NCBI GenBank assembly: GCA_002379985.1
Contig: DFVG01000047.1
Coordinates: forward strand, 1-64,000
DNA from: Flavobacteriaceae bacterium UBA4166
Lineage (GTDB): Bacteria; Bacteroidota; Bacteroidia; Flavobacteriales; Flavobacteriaceae
Direction of reading: 5' to 3'
Length of the DNA: 64,000 bases
Shown: piece after piece, positions 36,893-47,140 of the stretch
How positions within the stretch are numbered: position 1 is the stretch's first letter
How the letters are laid out: each line of letters opens with the position of its first letter
The notes under the pieces: model-generated
The model's database searches: none
What the model was told of the DNA's origin: nothing
Seen by the model: the letters and a program-made list of their open reading frames with translations, nothing else
Position numbers and translations under genes: made by a program

Positions 36893-39199
36893 CTAGCTGT
36901 TCTTAGCCGCCTGTTTTTTTCTGATTTTATACTTGGCTTTTTGTTGTGCATCCACTACAGCCACAGCGGCCATATTCACAATTTCCTCAACGCTAGCCCC
37001 CAATTGAAGGATGTGTACAGGTTTACGCATACCTAGCATGATAGGACCAATGGATTCTACCCCGTTTAACTCTTTGAGTAACTTGTAATTACTATTTGCT
37101 GAATCTAAATTAGGGAAGATCAAGGCATTCACTTTCTTACCCGCCAATTTGGAAAATGGAAATTTCTTCCGAAGCAATTCTGAATTCAGCGCGAAGTCGG
37201 TTTGAAGTTCTCCGTCAACGACCATATCAGGCACGGTCTTATGTAAATACTGAACCGCCTCCTTGACTTTCGTTGCATGTGGATCTTTGGACGAGCCAAA
37301 GTTGGCGTATGAGATCATGGCAATAACCGGGTTGAGCCCAAACATTTTCATGGTGTAGTTCGTCATCTGAGCGATCTTGGCCAGTTCAATGGGCGTAGGG
37401 TCGATATTGATAGAAGTATCTGAAATAAATAAAGGACCCCTCTTGGTAAGCATCAAGTTGGTTGTGGCCACTTTCTCTACTCCATCAAATTTTCCAATGG
37501 TTTCCAAAATAGGTCGCACCACGGAAGGATACGCCCGAGCATAGCCCGAGATCATTCCATCGGCATCGCCTTCGTTTACCATCATTGCGGCGAAATAATT
37601 TCGTTCTCGCATCATCTTTTGTGCGTCGTAGAGCGTGATCCCACTTCGCCTGCGATTGTGCCAATGTTTCTCGGCATAGCGATTCAATCGATCTTGTTGT
37701 TCATCGCTTTTTGGATCTATGATCTCTACATCGCCATCAAATTCGATCTGTTCCATCAATTCAGTAATGATCTCTTTCCGACCTAACAAAATGGGGATTC
37801 CAATACCTTCATCGAAGACAATCTGCGCTGCTTTGAGGACATCCAAATGGTCTGCTTCCGCAAAAACAATACGTTTGGGAGCTGTTTTAGCACGATTGTA
37901 TAGCAAGCGAATGATCTTATTATCACTTCCCATACGCTCGAGCAACTCTTCCTCATATTTTTCCCAATCGGGAATCTCGCAGGTAGCCACACCACTGTCG
38001 ATTGCCGCTTTCGCCACAGCCGGTGGCACGGCAGCGATGAGTCGGGGATCAAAAGGTTTAGGAATGATGTATTCTCTTCCAAAGAGAAGTTTTGTCTCGC
38101 CATAGGCAATGTTTACCTGTTCCGGAACGGGTTGTTTTGCTAACTCAGCGAGGGCTTGCACGGCGGCCATTTTCATGGCTTCATTGATCTTTGTTGCCCG
38201 TACATCTAATGCACCTCTAAAAATAAACGGGAAGCCCAACACATTGTTCACCTGATTAGGATGATCGCTTCGCCCTGTGGCCATGATGATATCCTCTCGG
38301 GTGTTGATGGCCAGATCGTAATCAATTTCCGGATTGGGGTTTGCCATGGCAAAGACGATGGGATTCTCATTCATGCTTTTGAGCATCTCAGGAGAGACAA
38401 TATCCGCAATTGAGAGTCCTACAAACACATCAGCATTTCTCATCGCGTCTTCCAGCGTTTCGAGATCACGCATTGTAGCAAATTCGGCCTTCTCTTCCGT
38501 AAGATTGTCACGATCCTTCCGAATGACTCCTTTACTATCAAGCATCACAATATTTTCAGCCTTCGCCCCAAAAGCCTTATAAAGCCGCGTACAAGACACA
38601 GCTGCTGCGCCCGCACCGCTAATAACGATGGTGACGTCTTCAATTTTTTTATCGGCTAGTTCTAATGCATTTAGAAGTGCTGCTGCCGAAATGATGGCTG
38701 TCCCGTGTTGATCGTCGTGCATCACGGGGATGTCTAATTCTTCTTTTAACCGTCTCTCGATCTCAAATGCTTCGGGCGCTTTAATATCTTCTAAATTGAT
38801 TCCGCCGAACGTTGGGGCAATATTCTTTACCGTTGCAACAAAAGCGTCCACATCTTCGGTATTCACTTCGATATCAAAGACATCAATATCTGCAAATATT
38901 TTAAACAGTAATCCTTTCCCCTCCATGACGGGTTTGGAAGCTTCCGGCCCGATATTTCCTAAGCCAAGAACGGCAGTTCCGTTAGAAATTACGGCCACTA
39001 GATTTCCTTTGTTGGTGTATTTGTGAACGTTGTCTATATCCTTTTCAATTTCTAAACAAGGTTCGGCCACGCCCGGGGAGTACGCCAGCGACAGATCGCG
39101 CTGCGTTGCATATTTTTTGGTAGGCACCACTTGAATTTTACCGGGTCGTGGTTTCGCGTGGTAGATAAGGGCTTCGCGGCGTTTGCTTTGTTTGCTCAT
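36893..39199 (-). CDS. maeB: NADP-dependent malic enzyme with phosphotransacetylase-like C-terminal domain
   Basis: A 768-residue enzyme that decarboxylates malate to pyruvate with reduction of NADP. The N-terminal half (about 1-430) is the malic enzyme domain: AYSPGVAEPC, NGTAVLGLGNIGP, MHDDQHGTAII and the nucleotide motif VISGAGAAAVSC. The C-terminal half (about 435-760) is a PTA_PTB domain with FAEADHLDVLKAAQI and LMLTKRGPLFISD; in MaeB it is regulatory. Length is normal for the fused form. It has its own -7 box and no clear operon partner. Confidence 0.95.
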   Translation of the reverse strand: MSKQSKRREALIYHAKPRPGKIQVVPTKKYATQRDLSLAYSPGVAEPCLEIEKDIDNVHKYTNKGNLVAVISNGTAVLGLGNIGPEASKPVMEGKGLLFKIFADIDVFDIEVNTEDVDAFVATVKNIAPTFGGINLEDIKAPEAFEIERRLKEELDIPVMHDDQHGTAIISAAALLNALELADKKIEDVTIVISGAGAAAVSCTRLYKAFGAKAENIVMLDSKGVIRKDRDNLTEEKAEFATMRDLETLEDAMRNADVFVGLSIADIVSPEMLKSMNENPIVFAMANPNPEIDYDLAINTREDIIMATGRSDHPNQVNNVLGFPFIFRGALDVRATKINEAMKMAAVQALAELAKQPVPEQVNIAYGETKLLFGREYIIPKPFDPRLIAAVPPAVAKAAIDSGVATCEIPDWEKYEEELLERMGSDNKIIRLLYNRAKTAPKRIVFAEADHLDVLKAAQIVFDEGIGIPILLGRKEIITELMEQIEFDGDVEIIDPKSDEQQDRLNRYAEKHWHNRRRSGITLYDAQKMMRERNYFAAMMVNEGDADGMISGYARAYPSVVRPILETIGKFDGVEKVATTNLMLTKRGPLFISDTSINIDPTPIELAKIAQMTNYTMKMFGLNPVIAMISYANFGSSKDPHATKVKEAVQYLHKTVPDMVVDGELQTDFALNSELLRKKFPFSKLAGKKVNALIFPNLDSANSNYKLLKELNGVESIGPIMLGMRKPVHILQLGASVEEIVNMAAVAVVDAQQKAKYKIRKKQAAKNS

Positions 39200-39220
39200 G
39201 GCTGAAAAATTAACGAATTA

Positions 39221-39228
39221 CAAAGGTA
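39221..39228 (-). promoter_or_regulatory. -7 promoter box of maeB
   Basis: TACCTTTG on the minus strand matches TAnnTTTG exactly, 22 bases before the maeB ATG and between the queG stop and maeB. A -33 TTG is not seen. Confidence 0.55.
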
Positions 39229-39260
39229 ATAGCTTCGTAGGAATACCGAAACGAAAGGCG

Positions 39261-40184
39261 TTAATCTTTCAGGAAGTTAATATTGCGTTGAAGTCCGCTG
39301 TACTTCGTTCTTTTTACCGCACTCTTTCTGAACAGTTCCTGAAACACGTCTTGGGTCAACTCTTCCCATTCTTTTTTTGAGTACTGAAGCAATTCAGGTT
39401 TTGGTTGGAACAAGGGTTCTTGGTGCGATTTACTAAATCGGTTCCAAGGACATACATCTTGACACACATCGCAACCAAACATCCAATCGTCCATGTGACC
39501 TGAAAAATCACTCGGAATACTTTCTTTCAGCTCAATGGTGGCATACGAAATACATTTACTCCCATCTACCACATAAGGCTGCACAATAGCTTGCGTTGGA
39601 CAAGCATCTATGCACGCGGTACAGCTTCCGCAGTGATCGGTAACCGGGGTATCATATTCTAGTTCCAGATCGATGATCAATTCAGCAATAAAATAAAAGG
39701 AACCGGTTTGCTTGGTAAGGACATTCGTATGTTTTCCCATCCAACCCAGGCCGCTGCGAACGGCCCACGCTTTATCGAGTACGGGAGCAGAATCTACAAA
39801 TACCCTTCCGTGGACCGCTCCAATCGTTTCCTGAATATAGTGCAGCAAGGTTTTGAGTTTGTCCTTGATCACAAAGTGGTAGTCGGTTCCATAAGCGTAT
39901 TTTGAGATCTTATAGCTGTCGTCTCGTTGTATTTCCTTCGGAAAATAATTCAGTAATAATGACACCACACTCTTGGCGCCGGGAACCAGCAGGGTAGGAT
40001 CTAAGCGCTTGTCGAAATGATTTTCCATATAGCCCATTTCGCCATGGTACTGCTGCTTTAACCAGGCCTCTAATCGCGGCGCTTCTTCCTCTAAAAATTC
40101 GGCCTTGCTTACGCCACAAGACATAAACCCTAAGCGTTTGGCTTCAGATTTAATTAGTTGGGTGTTTTTTGAACGTTCCGACAT
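39261..40184 (-). CDS. queG: Epoxyqueuosine reductase QueG
   Basis: A 307-residue cobalamin- and Fe-S-dependent enzyme that reduces epoxyqueuosine to queuosine in tRNA. The first [4Fe-4S] motif is [16 protein letters not shown], and the second is [12 protein letters not shown]. The N-terminal domain ([34 protein letters not shown]) fits the DUF1730/QueG fold. The C-terminus is shorter than in forms with a HEAT-like domain. It is the third gene after ruvB and P450, starting five bases past the P450 stop. Confidence 0.95.
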   Translation of the reverse strand: MSERSKNTQLIKSEAKRLGFMSCGVSKAEFLEEEAPRLEAWLKQQYHGEMGYMENHFDKRLDPTLLVPGAKSVVSLLLNYFPKEIQRDDSYKISKYAYGTDYHFVIKDKLKTLLHYIQETIGAVHGRVFVDSAPVLDKAWAVRSGLGWMGKHTNVLTKQTGSFYFIAELIIDLELEYDTPVTDHCGSCTACIDACPTQAIVQPYVVDGSKCISYATIELKESIPSDFSGHMDDWMFGCDVCQDVCPWNRFSKSHQEPLFQPKPELLQYSKKEWEELTQDVFQELFRKSAVKRTKYSGLQRNINFLKD

Positions 40185-40189
40185 GACTC

Positions 40190-41521
40190 CTACTTGCGTT
40201 TCTGAAATACCAACATAGCGTTTTTGGGTTTGAGCGTAATCAAAGGTTCAATTTCGATAGGTTTGGATGTGGGTTCAATTCTGAATTGCTTCATCAGTTG
40301 CGCCACGGTCATGATCATCTCATACATTGCAAAGTTATTGCCAATACACATACGCGGTCCCGCCCCAAAAGGAAAATAATGTCCTGAATGTTCATTGGAG
40401 GTTCGTTTTTCAAAACGTTCCGGTTGAAAGGCCAGAGGGTTCTCCCATAATTTGGGATGTCTATGAATTTCATATACCGAGAATAGCAAACTCGTGCCTG
40501 CATCAAACTGCATCTGTTTGTATTGGTCGTCATCGAGATTTACTCGATCAATAAAATATGCCGGCGGGTACAGGCGCATGGTTTCTTCAATGACCATGGG
40601 AATCCATGTTGCCTCTCTGATCAGGAAACCTAAGCTTTCCTTTGTCATCTGATCTGGTAATTCTGAAAGGATCTTTTCTTGATAGACAGGGTTTCTAGCC
40701 AATAATTCACAGGTAAAGGTAAGGGCGTTGCTCGTTGTTTCGTGTCCTGCAACAAAGAGGATGAGAATTTCATCTATCAATTGCGTATCCTCCATAGCGC
40801 TACCATCTTCATATCTGGCATCCAGCAACATATCGAGAAGGTCATCTTCACGTTGACCACTATTTCTGCGATCATAAACGATCTTTTGAAGTAAGGTGCG
40901 AGCCTCTTGAACTAGGTTAGTGTGTTTTTCTAAGGTTCCGCTCCAGCGAAACCAACTCCGCAAATAGGGTTGACGTAATTCTCTAACCAACATTTTTTGC
41001 GCCGCTTCCGTAATTTCTTGAAGTCGGTTGATCTCTTCCGCACGCACCGCACCACTAAATAATGATTTTGCAACCACTTGAAATGCCAAATCATTGAAAA
41101 CGGAGAATACATTAAAAGGCTGGTTTGTTTTGATATTTTTTAGTTCTTCTGAAATCGTCTGATTCATGGTTTCCAATAAGGTCACCAACTGTTTCTTATG
41201 GAATCCGGGCTGAATCAATTTGCGTTGTTGTTTCCAGTGTGCTCCTTCGGAAGTTAGCAGGCCCTTTCCCACATATTTAGAGAGGTCTTTTGTTTGAATT
41301 TCCGATTTGGTATAATTACGGTGGTTCTTCTGAAGCACATATTGAAGAAAAGCAGCATCTCGAGAGAACACTACTTTTTTGTTCCAGCCAATAGTAAGTT
41401 GAAACGTATCGCCTAGGCGTTCAAAATTATTATGATGAAACGGCAGCGGATTTTTAAGAATTTTGAAAGAATGTTTTAAAAAACGAACAAACGATACGGA
41501 AGGAATATTGGTAGTTGCCAT
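40190..41521 (-). CDS. Cytochrome P450
   Basis: A 443-residue monooxygenase. The heme cysteine is in [17 protein letters not shown], the oxygen-activating segment is [12 protein letters not shown], the ExxR is IEETMRL, and PERF is present. It has no membrane anchor and no fused reductase; a separate redox partner is not in the window. The substrate cannot be told; related flavobacterial P450s are often hydroxylases of fatty acids or terpenoids. It lies two bases after ruvB and five before queG, so it is co-transcribed with a DNA repair and a tRNA modification gene. Confidence 0.93.
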   Translation of the reverse strand: MATTNIPSVSFVRFLKHSFKILKNPLPFHHNNFERLGDTFQLTIGWNKKVVFSRDAAFLQYVLQKNHRNYTKSEIQTKDLSKYVGKGLLTSEGAHWKQQRKLIQPGFHKKQLVTLLETMNQTISEELKNIKTNQPFNVFSVFNDLAFQVVAKSLFSGAVRAEEINRLQEITEAAQKMLVRELRQPYLRSWFRWSGTLEKHTNLVQEARTLLQKIVYDRRNSGQREDDLLDMLLDARYEDGSAMEDTQLIDEILILFVAGHETTSNALTFTCELLARNPVYQEKILSELPDQMTKESLGFLIREATWIPMVIEETMRLYPPAYFIDRVNLDDDQYKQMQFDAGTSLLFSVYEIHRHPKLWENPLAFQPERFEKRTSNEHSGHYFPFGAGPRMCIGNNFAMYEMIMTVAQLMKQFRIEPTSKPIEIEPLITLKPKNAMLVFQKRK

Positions 41522-41523
41522 GG

Positions 41524-42546
41524 TTAGAACAAGCCTCCTTGTCCGCCGCCTTTAATTCTTCCTAAATGTTTGTAGGCCGCCTCGGTAACTTCCCTACCGC
41601 GCGGAGTTCGTACGATAAAACCTTGCTGAATAAGGAATGGCTCATACACTTCTTCAATCGTTTCTCCACTTTCAGAAACTGCGGTGGCCAAGGTAGTGAT
41701 ACCTACCGGCCCTCCTTTAAATTTATCGATTAGCGTCGTCAAGATCTTATTATCCATTTCATCAAGTCCGTGTGCATCTACATGCAACTGTTTTAGAGAA
41801 AATTTCGCAATCTCAATATCGATATTCCCATCGCCTTTGATCTGCGCAAAGTCACGAACCCGTCGAAGCAAGGCATTGGCAATTCGAGGTGTGCCGCGGC
41901 TTCGCCCCGCAATTTCAATAGCTGCTTCCATGGTGATGGGAACATTCAAGATACCGGCACTTCGCTGCACAATCTGGGTCAATAATTCGGTGGTATAATA
42001 ATTAAGGCGGGAAGCAATTCCGAAACGGGCTCGCATAGGAGCTGTTAACAAGCCCGAGCGTGTTGTGGCACCAACCAGGGTAAAGGGATTCAAGTTGATC
42101 TGTACCGTACGTGCATTTGGACCCGTTTCTATCATGATATCGATCTTGAAGTCCTCCATGGCTGAATATAGGTATTCTTCCACAATCGGACTCAACCGAT
42201 GGATCTCGTCAATAAAAAGGACATCTCTTTCTTCCAGGTTGGTAAGCAGTCCCGCTAAATCACCGGGTTTGTCGAGTACCGGGCCGGATGTGACACGAAT
42301 GTTTACCTCCAATTCATTCGCAAGGATGTGCGCTAAGGTTGTTTTTCCTAGGCCGGGTGGCCCGTGAAAAAGTGTATGATCTAATGCCTCTTCGCGTAAA
42401 TTGGCGGCCTTTACGAACACTTGTAAGTTCTCAAGAGTTTGATCTTGCCCGGTAAAATCATCAAAAGTTAAGGGGCGGAGCCTCTTCTCCAGATCAATAT
42501 CTTGAGGAGTAAAATGATCTCCGGAAGGATCGAGATGTTCGTTCAT
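41524..42546 (-). CDS. ruvB: Holliday junction helicase RuvB
   Basis: A 340-residue AAA+ motor that drives branch migration with RuvA. I start at ATG 42546 ([17 protein letters not shown]), because the longer frame lies upstream of the promoter box. Walker A is GPPGLGKTT (62-70, K68), Walker B is VLFIDEIH, sensor 1 is VGATTRSG, the arginine finger region is MRARFG, and the C-terminal winged helix ends in [11 protein letters not shown]. It heads the ruvB-P450-queG operon. Confidence 0.96.
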   Translation of the reverse strand: MNEHLDPSGDHFTPQDIDLEKRLRPLTFDDFTGQDQTLENLQVFVKAANLREEALDHTLFHGPPGLGKTTLAHILANELEVNIRVTSGPVLDKPGDLAGLLTNLEERDVLFIDEIHRLSPIVEEYLYSAMEDFKIDIMIETGPNARTVQINLNPFTLVGATTRSGLLTAPMRARFGIASRLNYYTTELLTQIVQRSAGILNVPITMEAAIEIAGRSRGTPRIANALLRRVRDFAQIKGDGNIDIEIAKFSLKQLHVDAHGLDEMDNKILTTLIDKFKGGPVGITTLATAVSESGETIEEVYEPFLIQQGFIVRTPRGREVTEAAYKHLGRIKGGGQGGLF

Positions 42547-42550
42547 ACTA

Positions 42551-42558
42551 CAAATATA
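42551..42558 (-). promoter_or_regulatory. -7 promoter box of ruvB, very close to the start codon
   Basis: TATATTTG on the minus strand matches TAnnTTTG exactly and ends only four bases before the ruvB ATG. Transcription would begin at or within a few bases of the ATG, so the mRNA may be leaderless. No -33 TTG at 20 bases. Confidence 0.5.
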
Positions 42559-42727
42559 CAAAGCAGTAAAAGGAAAGTGATCGACTGAACGTAAAAAAAG
42601 GTCATACAAAACTTGTACAACCTTTTCTCGATAGCCTCCCCAGACTATCAACTAGTATTAAGCAGTACTAAAGTAGCCCTAATTTCCGCTGCAAGCAATA
42701 AGTGGAAACACGTAAATTCAGTAGGCA
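42559..42727. other. Intergenic region upstream of ruvB
   Basis: About 170 bases between ruvB and the MATE gene. Apart from the ruvB -7 box next to it, I see no strong hairpin, repeat or open frame here. Confidence 0.5.
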
Positions 42728-44131
42728 TCATACTTCGACCAGTTTCCAGCGTCCTCTTTTAAACCAAATAATCCCTACAATAGCGATAAGAATTTCTGCT
42801 GCCGTGATGGCCAACAAGACACCAAAAGCTCCCCATTCCAATTGAATAGAAGCTACGTATGCTACCGGTAACTGAAACAACCAAAAACAAAAGAAATTAA
42901 TAATGGTTGGTGTTCGGGTATTTCCGGCACCATTGAAAGCTTGTATTACTACCATACCATAGGCGTAGGCCACATACCCGGCGGCAATGACACGAAGACT
43001 CAACGCACCGTTTTCAATCACAGCGGGATTCTCACTAAAGATCTGTAAAATACGTTCGGCAAAGACCAAATAAAAAACAGACACAGCAGCCATAAACCAT
43101 GCATTGTATTTGCTTGTTTTCCAAACCGATCGCTCCGCGCGTTCCGGTTGCCTTGCTCCGAGATTTTGACCTACTAAGGTAGCTGCCGCATTGCTCATTC
43201 CCCAAGAGGGCATCAAGGTAAACATCAAAACGCGAATAGCGATGGTGTATCCGGCAAGTACTTCGCTTCCGAATTCCGCCATAATGCGCATCAAAAATAC
43301 CCAACTGGAGGTGCCAATGATAAACTGTCCAATACCGCCCAAAGAAACTTTGACTAGTTTCATCATCAATTGAAATTGAACTCCTACATCGCGTAGGGTA
43401 ATTTTTATGCGACTCCAACCGTAAAAGAGTATCAACAATTGAAAGATAACGGCGCTTCCACGCCCGATGGTAGTAGCAATTGCAGCTCCTTTCACTCCGA
43501 AGGCCGGAATCGGTCCCCATCCAAAAATGAAGAGCGGATCTAAACCGATGTTCAACAGATTTGAGAAGATCAAGACACGCATCGCTACGGAAGCATCTCC
43601 GGCACCCCGAAAAATAGCATTGATAATGAACAACAACATGATGGTTACATTACCCCCCAGCAAGATTTGCGTATAGCCGTAGCCTTCCGCAACCAAATCA
43701 GCTTCTCCTCCCATTAATGCTAAAATCTCTTTAGGAAATAGCATCCCAACAATACTCACAAGAATGGCGATAAGTACGCCTAGATAAATCGATTGAACTG
43801 CCGTATGTGCCGCAGAACGAACATCTTTTTCTCCGATTCGCCTGGCCACAATTGCGGTGACCCCCATGCTAAGACCTATCGCTACAGCATATACTAGCGT
43901 TAAGACAGACTCTGTTAGACCAACGGTAGCAATAGCATTTGCTCCCAGGCTGGAAACAAAATAGGCATCCACCAAGAAAAATATAGATTCCATCATCATT
44001 TCGAGGACCATAGGTACTGACAATAAGAATATAGCACGTCGTATACTACCTGTGGTGACATCAGTTTCTTTTCCTGAAATGGCTTTTGGAAGGTGGGTTA
44101 TGATCTTTCGAAGAAGGTGCATGTGAAGCAA
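42728..44131 (-). CDS. MATE family efflux transporter
   Basis: A 467-residue multidrug and toxic compound extrusion transporter of the inner membrane with about twelve helices in two pseudo-repeats. Family segments are SVPMVLEMMMESIFFLVDAYFV and FNGAGNTRTPTIINFFCFWLF, with INAIFRGAGDASVAMR in the first half. It probably uses sodium or protons to export cationic compounds. The N-terminal stretch (about 1-30) is longer than usual, and a start at residue 4 (MHLL) is also possible. It lies between ctaD and ruvB with no clear promoter. Confidence 0.92.
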   Translation of the reverse strand: MLHMHLLRKIITHLPKAISGKETDVTTGSIRRAIFLLSVPMVLEMMMESIFFLVDAYFVSSLGANAIATVGLTESVLTLVYAVAIGLSMGVTAIVARRIGEKDVRSAAHTAVQSIYLGVLIAILVSIVGMLFPKEILALMGGEADLVAEGYGYTQILLGGNVTIMLLFIINAIFRGAGDASVAMRVLIFSNLLNIGLDPLFIFGWGPIPAFGVKGAAIATTIGRGSAVIFQLLILFYGWSRIKITLRDVGVQFQLMMKLVKVSLGGIGQFIIGTSSWVFLMRIMAEFGSEVLAGYTIAIRVLMFTLMPSWGMSNAAATLVGQNLGARQPERAERSVWKTSKYNAWFMAAVSVFYLVFAERILQIFSENPAVIENGALSLRVIAAGYVAYAYGMVVIQAFNGAGNTRTPTIINFFCFWLFQLPVAYVASIQLEWGAFGVLLAITAAEILIAIVGIIWFKRGRWKLVEV

Positions 44132-44149
44132 TTAGACAGTGAAGATATA

Positions 44150-44179
44150 AAAAAACCCCTTCCAAAAATGGAAAGGGTT
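44150..44179 (-). terminator. Intrinsic terminator of the act-cta operon
   Basis: A 10-bp stem with one mismatch (44154-44163 with 44170-44179) and a 6-base loop is followed on the minus strand by a run of T. It lies 24 bases after the ctaD stop. Confidence 0.85.
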
Positions 44180-44202
44180 GTTATGGTATTATATTTTAAA
44201 TC

Positions 44203-46029
44203 TTAGTGATTCATCTCTTCTTCATTTTCCTGCAAAGGAACGGTTTGTGGCACAAAATCTTCACCGGGAATAACATAGTCACTTTCATCCTCATTCAACT
44301 TACTATAATCGTATGCCCAACGGTACACATGTGGTATTGGACCATCCCAGTTTCCGTGAATGTGCTTTACTTCTGCTGTCCATTCTAAAGTATTTGATTT
44401 CCATGGGTTTTTCGGACCTCTTTTTCCGTAGAAAATAGAATAGATAAAATTCCACAAGAACACCAATTGAACCGCTGCTGTGATAATCGCAAAAATGGTA
44501 ATAACAACATTCACATCGGCCAAATCATCAAAGTAGGGAAAGTTCGTATTGGTATAATAACGACGGGGCAATCCTGCCATTCCGATAAAGTGCATCGGGA
44601 AGAATACCCCGTAGGCACCAATAGCCGTCACCCAGAAGTGAACATATCCTAGATTTTTATTCATCATTCTACCTTGGAACATTTTCGGGAACCAATGGTA
44701 CACTCCGGCAAATAATCCATAGAGTGCAGAAATACCCATTACCAGGTGGAAGTGCGCTACTACGAAATACGTATCATGAACATTAATATCTAAAGCACTA
44801 TCCCCTAAAATAATTCCGGTAAGCCCTCCTGTGATAAAGGTAGACACCAATCCTATAGAGAATAGCATGGCCGGGTTCATTTGTAAATTCCCCTTCCATA
44901 AGGTCGTAATATAGTTAAAGGCTTTTACTGCGGAAGGAATTGCAATCAGGAGGGTCGTAAAGGTAAATACCGATCCTAAGAATGGATTCATTCCTGAAAT
45001 AAACATGTGATGCCCCCAAACGATGGTTGATAAGAACGCGATCGCTAGGATGGAAGCTACCATCGCCCGATATCCAAAGATCGGCTTTCGGGAGTTGGTA
45101 GCAATAATTTCTGAAGTAATTCCTAATGCCGGAAGAAGTACGATATATACTTCTGGGTGGCCTAAGAACCAAAATAAGTGTTCAAACAATACTGGAGAAC
45201 CTCCTTGGTTGTGTAGTACTTCTCCTGCAATGTAGATATCTGAAAGGAAGAAAGAAGTTCCAAAACTTCGATCCATAATTAACATCAAGGCTGCACTTAA
45301 AAGTACCGGGAACGATACGATACCGATCACTGCTGTAATAAAGAATGCCCAAATAGTCAACGGAAGACGCGTCATCGACATTCCTTTGGTACGTAAGTTC
45401 AATACCGTGACCACATAGTTCAAAGACCCTAATAAAGAGGAAGCAATGAATATGGCCATGGACACTAACCATAACGTCATTCCTGCACCTGATCCAGGAA
45501 TGGCTTGTGGCAACGCACTAAGCGGTGGGTAGATGGTCCAACCTGCAGATGCCGGACCGGCTTCCACGAATAAGGAAAGTACCATAATTACACTCGAAAG
45601 AAAGAACAACCAGTAGGATACCATGTTCAAAAATCCGGAAGCCATATCACGTGCTCCAATCTGAAGCGGGATCAACAAGTTACTAAAGGTACCACTTAGT
45701 CCTGCGGTTAATACAAAGAATACCATAATAGTACCATGAATAGTCACTAACGCTAAATATACGCTCGGATCCATCACGCCTCCTTCAGCCCATTTTCCTA
45801 AGAAAATTTCAAAAATGGTAAACGGTTCTTCTGGCCATGCCAATTGCATACGGAACAAAATCGACATTGCAATACCGATGATACCCATAAATAAACCTGT
45901 AATAAGGTATTGTTTCGAGATCATTTTATGATCCTGACTAAAGATATATTTGGTAATGAACGTCTCCTTGTGATGATGTCCGTGATCATCGTGGTGATCT
46001 ACTGCTGGTGCATGTGCTTGTGCTGACAT
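44203..46029 (-). CDS. ctaD: Cytochrome c oxidase subunit I
   Basis: A 608-residue catalytic subunit that holds the low-spin heme and the heme-CuB centre. Landmarks: HGTIMVFFVLTAG (low-spin heme His), FWFLGHPEVYI (CuB His and cross-linked Tyr), WGHHMFISG (two CuB His) and DTYFVVAHFHLVMG (both heme His). The tyrosine-containing pattern is that of A-type oxidases. The N-terminal tail (about 5-25) holds seven histidines. It is the last gene of the operon, 22 bases after ctaC, and a terminator follows. Confidence 0.97.
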   Translation of the reverse strand: MSAQAHAPAVDHHDDHGHHHKETFITKYIFSQDHKMISKQYLITGLFMGIIGIAMSILFRMQLAWPEEPFTIFEIFLGKWAEGGVMDPSVYLALVTIHGTIMVFFVLTAGLSGTFSNLLIPLQIGARDMASGFLNMVSYWLFFLSSVIMVLSLFVEAGPASAGWTIYPPLSALPQAIPGSGAGMTLWLVSMAIFIASSLLGSLNYVVTVLNLRTKGMSMTRLPLTIWAFFITAVIGIVSFPVLLSAALMLIMDRSFGTSFFLSDIYIAGEVLHNQGGSPVLFEHLFWFLGHPEVYIVLLPALGITSEIIATNSRKPIFGYRAMVASILAIAFLSTIVWGHHMFISGMNPFLGSVFTFTTLLIAIPSAVKAFNYITTLWKGNLQMNPAMLFSIGLVSTFITGGLTGIILGDSALDINVHDTYFVVAHFHLVMGISALYGLFAGVYHWFPKMFQGRMMNKNLGYVHFWVTAIGAYGVFFPMHFIGMAGLPRRYYTNTNFPYFDDLADVNVVITIFAIITAAVQLVFLWNFIYSIFYGKRGPKNPWKSNTLEWTAEVKHIHGNWDGPIPHVYRWAYDYSKLNEDESDYVIPGEDFVPQTVPLQENEEEMNH

Positions 46030-46051
46030 ATCTCTTCTCGCTAATTTTTTA

Positions 46052-47116
46052 TTATTGTTTCAATGCTTCGGCTAAGGTTGCTTGTTCGGCAATCCAAGCG
46101 TCATATTCCTCTTGTGTTTCTACAATGATCTTCATCTGCATGTTGTAGTGGTTATTTCCACAGATCTTATTACACAATAAAAGGTAATCAAATTCATAAG
46201 GCTCCAAAGTTTCTTCTCCTTTGGCCGCTAATTCTCTGCTATTTTCTCTTCTGATTTCATTAATGCGACGCACTTTATCGACCACCGCATCGTTCATACG
46301 CATTTCTTCAGTAGTCACTGTGGGTGTAAAGGCAAATTGCGTGATCATTCCGGGAACACAGTTCATTTGGGCACGGAAATGCGGCATATAGGCCGAATGT
46401 AATACATCCTGTGAGCGCATTTTGAAAAGCACTTTTCGACCTACTGGCAAGTGTAATTCGTTGACAACAACATCATCTTGCGCATAAGGATCGGAAGCGT
46501 CTACACCTAATTGATTCACTCCTTCGATCAAACGAACGTTCGCCTCTCCTAGCGTATTGTCTTCTCCACCGTAACGTGCGCGCCAATCAAATTGATATGC
46601 ATAAAGTTCTACGATCATTGGGTCATCGTCAGTATTGACGTCCATGATATCAGTCCAAGTAAACAATCCATAGATAATTAATCCTGCCAATACAATCACG
46701 GGAATGATGGTCCAGATGAATTCCAATCGGTCGTTATCCGCATAAAAGGTAGCACGTTGTGTTTTCTTTCCGCGGTATTTAAAAGCAAAATAGTGTAGCA
46801 ACCACTGGGTGACAATTCCTACGACGAAGATCAGCGCCATCGAAATCAACATCAACTGATCGATTTCTACTCCGTGTTCTGAAGCCGATTCCGGCAAAAG
46901 GACATCGCCCCATTTCCAGAAAGAAATGATAGACAGCAGGTAAATGAACAGAACAAAGCCCATCATCAACCAACCGTTCACGTTGTTGTCTTTATCAGAA
47001 GCTACTTCGGAAGCATTGTCTGCCGGCCCGGTCTTCGACATTTCAAATATCTTACTCATTTGCCAGACAGCAACTCCAAAAAGAATGATTACTAATACTA
47101 CTAAAAATGCGGTCAT
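46052..47116 (-). CDS. ctaC: Cytochrome c oxidase subunit II with CuA site
   Basis: A 354-residue subunit with an extra N-terminal helix (FLVVLVIILFGVAVW) before the usual membrane helices, then a periplasmic cupredoxin domain. CuA ligands are H in DVLHSAYMPHF and the C, C, H and M of CNKICGNNHYNM. About 40 polar, charged residues (DKVRRINEIRRENSRELAAKG) are inserted between these two ligand regions. No fused cytochrome c domain is present, so electrons must come from ActA or ActE. It is next to ctaD in the operon. Confidence 0.95.
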   Translation of the reverse strand: MTAFLVVLVIILFGVAVWQMSKIFEMSKTGPADNASEVASDKDNNVNGWLMMGFVLFIYLLSIISFWKWGDVLLPESASEHGVEIDQLMLISMALIFVVGIVTQWLLHYFAFKYRGKKTQRATFYADNDRLEFIWTIIPVIVLAGLIIYGLFTWTDIMDVNTDDDPMIVELYAYQFDWRARYGGEDNTLGEANVRLIEGVNQLGVDASDPYAQDDVVVNELHLPVGRKVLFKMRSQDVLHSAYMPHFRAQMNCVPGMITQFAFTPTVTTEEMRMNDAVVDKVRRINEIRRENSRELAAKGEETLEPYEFDYLLLCNKICGNNHYNMQMKIIVETQEEYDAWIAEQATLAEALKQ

Positions 47117-47140
47117 CTTATTAGACTTCTAAAGTTTTAA

